This document shows positions 5,761 through 8,727 of a DNA stretch of 8,727 nt, piece after piece (the stretch's first letter is position 1; the number at the start of each line of letters is the position of its first letter). A program made the position numbers and the translations under genes. The stretch is from an uncultured Haemophilus sp. (lineage in GTDB: Bacteria; Pseudomonadota; Gammaproteobacteria; Enterobacterales; Pasteurellaceae). The stretch covers positions 1-8,727 of the forward strand of contig CABSXY010000071.1 of assembly GCA_902481695.1 (NCBI GenBank), in the 5' to 3' direction. The notes below the pieces were generated by a model, which saw only the letters and a program-made list of their open reading frames with translations, searched no databases and had not been told where the DNA came from.

Positions 5761-5799
5761 AAATAAAAAAGCTATACTCCCGAAAGAAGTATAGCTTTT
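5761..5799 (-). terminator. Terminator closing the ftsA-ftsZ-lpxC block
   Basis: AAAAGCTATACT (5767-5778) pairs with AGTATAGCTTTT (5788-5799) across a 9-base loop. On the minus strand the stem is followed by TTTTTTATTT. It lies 13 bases past the lpxC stop and separates that block from ushA. Confidence 0.87.
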
Positions 5800-5812
5800 C
5801 AACAAAACATTG

Positions 5813-6730
5813 TTAGATGAGTACCTGCGCAGGCGCAACATAACCTTGTGGAACTTGTTTCTTATCTTCAAAGGTAACAAATTCCCACGCTTCCTGATCG
5901 GCAAGTACAGCACGGAGTAACTTATTATTTAAACCGTGACCAGATTTATAGGCTTTGAAATCACCGATAATGTTATAGCCACACATGTAAAGGTCGCCAA
6001 TTGCATCAAGCATCTTGTGACGAACTAATTCATCTCTGAAACGTAATCCGTCTTCATTTAAGATACGGTAATCATCTAATACGATAGCATTATCTAGGCT
6101 ACCACCCAACGCAAGGCCTTGAGATTGAAGATACTCAATATCTTTCATGAAACCAAAGGTTCTTGCACGACTGATTTGATGTACGAACGCTTGTGCAGAG
6201 AAATCCATCACATAATTACGTACATTTTTACTAATCGCTGGATGATTAAAGTCGATCGTGAAATCTAAACGGAAACCATTGTAAGGTTTAAATTCGGCCC
6301 ATTTATCACCGTCTTCTACTCGTACATTTTTCTTAATACGAATAAATTTTTTCGGTGCATTTTGTTCTTCAATACCTGCGTCTAAAAGCAAGTAAATGAA
6401 TGGGCTTGCACTACCGTCCATGATTGGAATTTCAGGTGCATCAACTTCAATAATAATATTATCGATACCTAAACCTGCTAATGCTGCGTTTAAGTGTTCT
6501 ACGGTTGAAACACGCACACCTTGTTCATTCACAAGTGCAGTACAAAGCATTGTATCGCGCACTGAATCCGCATTCGCAGGGAAAGTCACCGGCGGATTAA
6601 GATCGGTACGGCAGTAAATCACGCCAGTATTCGGCATAGCCGGGCGCAACGTTAATGTTACTTTTTTACCGCTATGTAAGCCCACACCTGTGACTTTAAT
6701 GCTTTGTTTTAATGTTCTTTGTTTAATCAT
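5813..6730 (-). CDS. lpxC: UDP-3-O-acyl-N-acetylglucosamine deacetylase LpxC
   Basis: Carries out the committed step of lipid A synthesis, a zinc-dependent deacetylation, in the cytoplasm. The protein has 305 residues, the same as E. coli LpxC. The start MIKQRTLKQSIKVTGVGLHS is typical. Catalytic and zinc residues are present: E78-H79 in STVEHLNA, the H and D of RHKMLDAIGD (E. coli H238 and D242), and the general-acid His in KSGHGLNNKLL. The substrate-loop motif EIPIMDGSASPF and the segment ISRARTFGF are also intact. The gene begins 41 bases after ftsZ with no terminator between, so both are likely on one message. The C-terminus reads APAQVLI, where E. coli ends APSAVLA; the latter tail is the FtsH degradation signal, so protein turnover may differ here. 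Confidence 0.97.
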   Translation of the reverse strand: MIKQRTLKQSIKVTGVGLHSGKKVTLTLRPAMPNTGVIYCRTDLNPPVTFPANADSVRDTMLCTALVNEQGVRVSTVEHLNAALAGLGIDNIIIEVDAPEIPIMDGSASPFIYLLLDAGIEEQNAPKKFIRIKKNVRVEDGDKWAEFKPYNGFRLDFTIDFNHPAISKNVRNYVMDFSAQAFVHQISRARTFGFMKDIEYLQSQGLALGGSLDNAIVLDDYRILNEDGLRFRDELVRHKMLDAIGDLYMCGYNIIGDFKAYKSGHGLNNKLLRAVLADQEAWEFVTFEDKKQVPQGYVAPAQVLI

Positions 6731-6771
6731 CTCTTTTACCTTATTGCTTCACAACAAGATTACTTTTACTC

Positions 6772-8079
6772 TTATTTCTCATCACGACCAAATGATGCCG
6801 GATTGAAGAAGTTAGGATTATTTCTTAACTGTTCTAAACGACTTGGATCAAGCGGTTTATTTAAGTTACCGTATTGCGGATTTTGTTCCTGTGCTGGTTC
6901 TGGCTGTGGATTATGTCTTAATGCATCTAAACCATGTAAACCAACTGGCGGTTGTGGCTGAATCGTTTCTTGTACTACAGGTTGTTGAACTGGCGCTTGT
7001 TGTACTGCAGCTTGAGGACGAGCAATCACTACTGGCTCAGCCGCAACAACATCACCTAAACCTGTTGCAACGATCGTTACACGAATTTCATTGCTCATTT
7101 CAGGAACTAAACTGGTACCCACAACGATAGTCGCGTCTTCTGATGCAAAGCTACCTACTGTGTCACCCACCACGTTAAATTCGTCAAAGCCGAGATCCAT
7201 ACCAGATGTAATGTTAACAAGGATACCCTTAGCGTTAGAAAGATCGACTTTCTCTAATAAATCATTTTTAATTGCAAGACGTGCTGCTTCTTCTGCACGG
7301 CCCGCACCTGGTTCACTTTGAGCTGAACCGAAACCAATCATTGCTTGGCCCATTTCCGACATAACGGTTCTTACGTCTGCAAAGTCCACGTTGATTAAAC
7401 CTGGAGAGGTAATCATATCGGAGATGCCCATAACAGAGTTACGTAATACGTCATTCGCAGCAGCAAAAGCATCAATTAACGTTGCATTTTTCGGGAGAAC
7501 TTTTTGGATTTGTTGGTTAGGAATAATGATCATTGAATCCACGTATTGTGAAAGATCTTTAATCCCTAATTCAGCAAATTGCATACGTTTTTTGCCTTCA
7601 AAGCTAAATGGCTTAGTAACAACAGCAACAGTTAGAATACCTAATTCTTTCGCAACTTTAGCGACGATTGGTGCGGCACCAGTACCTGTACCACCGCCCA
7701 TACCAGCAGCGATAAAGACCATGTCTGCACCTTCAAGCATTTTACGGATTTCTTCTTGGTCATCTTCAGCCGCTTTACGACCTACATTTGGATTTGCACC
7801 CGCACCAAGACCTTTCGTTGTTGCCCCACCAATTTGTACAGTTTGTTGAACTTGGCTTTTGCGTAATGCTTGCGCATCGGTATTCACCGCATAGAATACG
7901 ATTTTACCGTGTTCTTCGCTATCAATTGCACTTTCGCCCAAGAAATTACCATTGAATTCTTGTTGCACCATGTTAGCAACCATGTGGTTAACTGCGTTAC
8001 CGCCGCCTCCACCGACACCGACAACCTTAATCAGTGCACCTGTTTGCTCTTCAAAATCACCATACTCTGGGTATAACAT
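6772..8079 (-). CDS. ftsZ: Cell division protein FtsZ
   Basis: Tubulin-like GTPase that polymerises into the division ring. The protein has 435 residues, longer than E. coli (383). The GTP-binding region has GVGGGGGNAV (21-30), the tubulin signature GGGTGTG (128-134), and the synergy-loop residues N230, D232, D235 in NVDFADVRT, so catalysis should be intact. Two departures from E. coli are clear. About 19 extra residues sit between HMV (32-34) and FYAVNTD (62-68). The Gln/Pro-rich linker runs for roughly the last 90 residues and ends in NPASFGRDEK, not the usual DIPAFLR-type peptide. The start has GGAG 8 bases upstream. From memory, H. influenzae FtsZ has a similar insertion, so this is probably a family trait. 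Confidence 0.97.
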   Translation of the reverse strand: MLYPEYGDFEEQTGALIKVVGVGGGGGNAVNHMVANMVQQEFNGNFLGESAIDSEEHGKIVFYAVNTDAQALRKSQVQQTVQIGGATTKGLGAGANPNVGRKAAEDDQEEIRKMLEGADMVFIAAGMGGGTGTGAAPIVAKVAKELGILTVAVVTKPFSFEGKKRMQFAELGIKDLSQYVDSMIIIPNQQIQKVLPKNATLIDAFAAANDVLRNSVMGISDMITSPGLINVDFADVRTVMSEMGQAMIGFGSAQSEPGAGRAEEAARLAIKNDLLEKVDLSNAKGILVNITSGMDLGFDEFNVVGDTVGSFASEDATIVVGTSLVPEMSNEIRVTIVATGLGDVVAAEPVVIARPQAAVQQAPVQQPVVQETIQPQPPVGLHGLDALRHNPQPEPAQEQNPQYGNLNKPLDPSRLEQLRNNPNFFNPASFGRDEK

Positions 8080-8119
8080 TTGCTGTTCTCCGTTACTGCT
8101 AATACTCTGCTAGCACATT

Positions 8120-8148
8120 AATAAAAGTTAAATTTTTTCTATTGTAAA
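8120..8148 (-). promoter_or_regulatory. Candidate ftsZ promoter in the ftsA-ftsZ gap
   Basis: On the minus strand TTTACA (plus 8143-8148), a 17-base spacer, then TTTATT (plus 8120-8125): five and four of six consensus matches. The gap is 86 bases and very AT-rich, so chance similarity is possible. Confidence 0.35.
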
Positions 8149-8165
8149 TGAAAAAGCCAAAATGA

Positions 8166-8666
8166 TCAAAATTCTGATTTCACTTTATTGAAAATATTTT
8201 TAAGGCCTTTCCAGAATTTTTTTCCTAATGCTTCATCACCATAGTTACTATCCACAGGATCATTATCACTATTTTGATGATGATATTGTAGTAATCCAAC
8301 TACAGTTGAATATTGCGGGCGATTTACATAATCCGTTAAACCCGTAATATTCAATGGACTACCAATACGCACTTGGCAACCAAATACATTTGAAGCACAA
8401 TCTTTTAAGTCTTCAATTTGTGCACCACCACCGGTAATAACGACACCAGCAATCAATTCAAATTTAATATGTTTGCTTTCTAAATCTGCTTTAAGCTTAT
8501 CTAATTCGTCCTTAACAACGCTTAATAGTTCAATATATCTTGCTGAAGTGATTAAAGATAAATCACTTTTTGTTAAAGCGCGTGGCGCTCGACCACCAAT
8601 ACTTGCCACTTCAATTTTTTTATCGCCATGTAGACGCGCTGGATACAATGCACTTGCATAGGTCAC
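8166..8666 (-). CDS. ftsA: Cell division protein FtsA, C-terminal part (5' part missing at a sequence junction)
   Basis: Actin-like ATPase that tethers FtsZ to the inner membrane and recruits the divisome. About 166 of the usual ~420 residues are present. Recognisable parts are KKIEVASIGGRAPRAL, the phosphate-2/adenosine motif region AGVVITGGGAQIEDL, and QVRIGSPLNITGLTDYV with YSTVVGLLQY. The C-terminal amphipathic helix KKFWKGLKNIFNKVKSEF is the membrane anchor. Upstream of VTYASALYP the frame meets a TGA (plus 8700-8702), and nothing FtsA-like appears in any frame. The GTG at 8664-8666 is a codon at the break and not a true start; full FtsA starts about 250 residues earlier. The order ftsA-ftsZ-lpxC is the standard division cluster. 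The 5' loss is probably artefactual rather than a pseudogene. Confidence 0.93.
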   Translation of the reverse strand: MTYASALYPARLHGDKKIEVASIGGRAPRALTKSDLSLITSARYIELLSVVKDELDKLKADLESKHIKFELIAGVVITGGGAQIEDLKDCASNVFGCQVRIGSPLNITGLTDYVNRPQYSTVVGLLQYHHQNSDNDPVDSNYGDEALGKKFWKGLKNIFNKVKSEF

Positions 8667-8727
8667 GTGAAGCCGAACGTCCCCGGCACAACAAACAGTT
8701 CATCCAAGAGCAAGAGCAGCAGTAAAA
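8667..8727. other. Non-homologous terminal segment (probable chimeric join)
   Basis: The last 61 bases should encode more FtsA on the minus strand but do not in any of its three frames. They look more GC-rich than the rest. The plus strand is open in one frame and reads VKPNVPGTTNSSSKSKSSSK, a Ser/Lys-rich stretch unlike Haemophilus coding sequence. The change falls at the palindrome CACGTG (8664-8669). A library or amplification chimera, contamination or misassembly explains this best; an insertion is possible. Confidence 0.6.

Noticed and set aside
5692..5766. Promoter for ushA
   Set aside because: A promoter is expected here, but no -35/-10 pair with sensible spacing was convincing.
6843..7849. 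Several plus-strand readings of 70-150 aa inside ftsZ
   Set aside because: They are shadows of the strongly conserved FtsZ frame; low-complexity products with no start signals.
8166..8666. ftsA as a true pseudogene or a short FtsA starting at GTG 8666
   Set aside because: The remaining part is perfectly conserved to its membrane helix and the gene is essential; a sequence join at the edge explains the loss better.

Overview
This window looks like a chromosomal segment of a Pasteurellaceae bacterium, most likely Haemophilus and plausibly near H. parainfluenzae. The DNA is AT-rich. Four perfect copies of the Haemophilus-type DNA uptake core AAGTGCGGT are present, and FtsZ, LpxC, PheA, UshA and CysS read as gammaproteobacterial. 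The species is inferred from these signals and from family resemblance recalled from memory; no search was run.

Layout. Positions 1-541 (+) hold the 3' part of cysS, closed by a two-way terminator. Next comes a small stress-type locus. A methionine-rich secreted pentapeptide-repeat protein (604-945, -) faces away from an ECF sigma factor (1057-1605, +), which is followed 11 bp later by a 55-residue zinc-type anti-sigma factor (1617-1784, +). A shared terminator separates these from ytfJ (1818-2378, -), a periplasmic protein gene divergent from the zinc-ribbon gene yjdM (2490-2816, +). A 13 bp GC-rich stem flanked by A and T runs lies between the convergent yjdM and pheA. From there to the end everything is on the minus strand: pheA (2885-4042) directly behind ushA (4051-5691), then, after a terminator, the tail of the division and cell-wall cluster, transcribed ftsA > ftsZ > lpxC (8666 down to 5813).

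How the genes work together. FtsA anchors FtsZ filaments to the membrane during division, and LpxC commits precursor to lipid A, so that block couples division with outer-membrane synthesis. UshA scavenges nucleotides in the periplasm, and PheA makes phenylpyruvate for phenylalanine. PheA has no room for its own leader or attenuator and probably depends on ushA transcription. The sigma / anti-sigma / methionine-rich trio resembles oxidative (hypochlorous-acid type) stress circuits, in which a ZAS-type anti-sigma releases an ECF factor. The methionine-rich periplasmic protein could act as an oxidant sink or metal binder. This is the most interesting accessory part of the window.

Caveats. Both ends cut genes. 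At the right end, homology to FtsA stops abruptly at about 8666. The last ~61 bases do not continue FtsA in any frame, contain an in-frame stop, and look more GC-rich. This is probably a chimeric or assembly join rather than a biological break. I saw no tRNA, rRNA, CRISPR array, transposase or phage gene, and there is no gene-free stretch over 300 bases.
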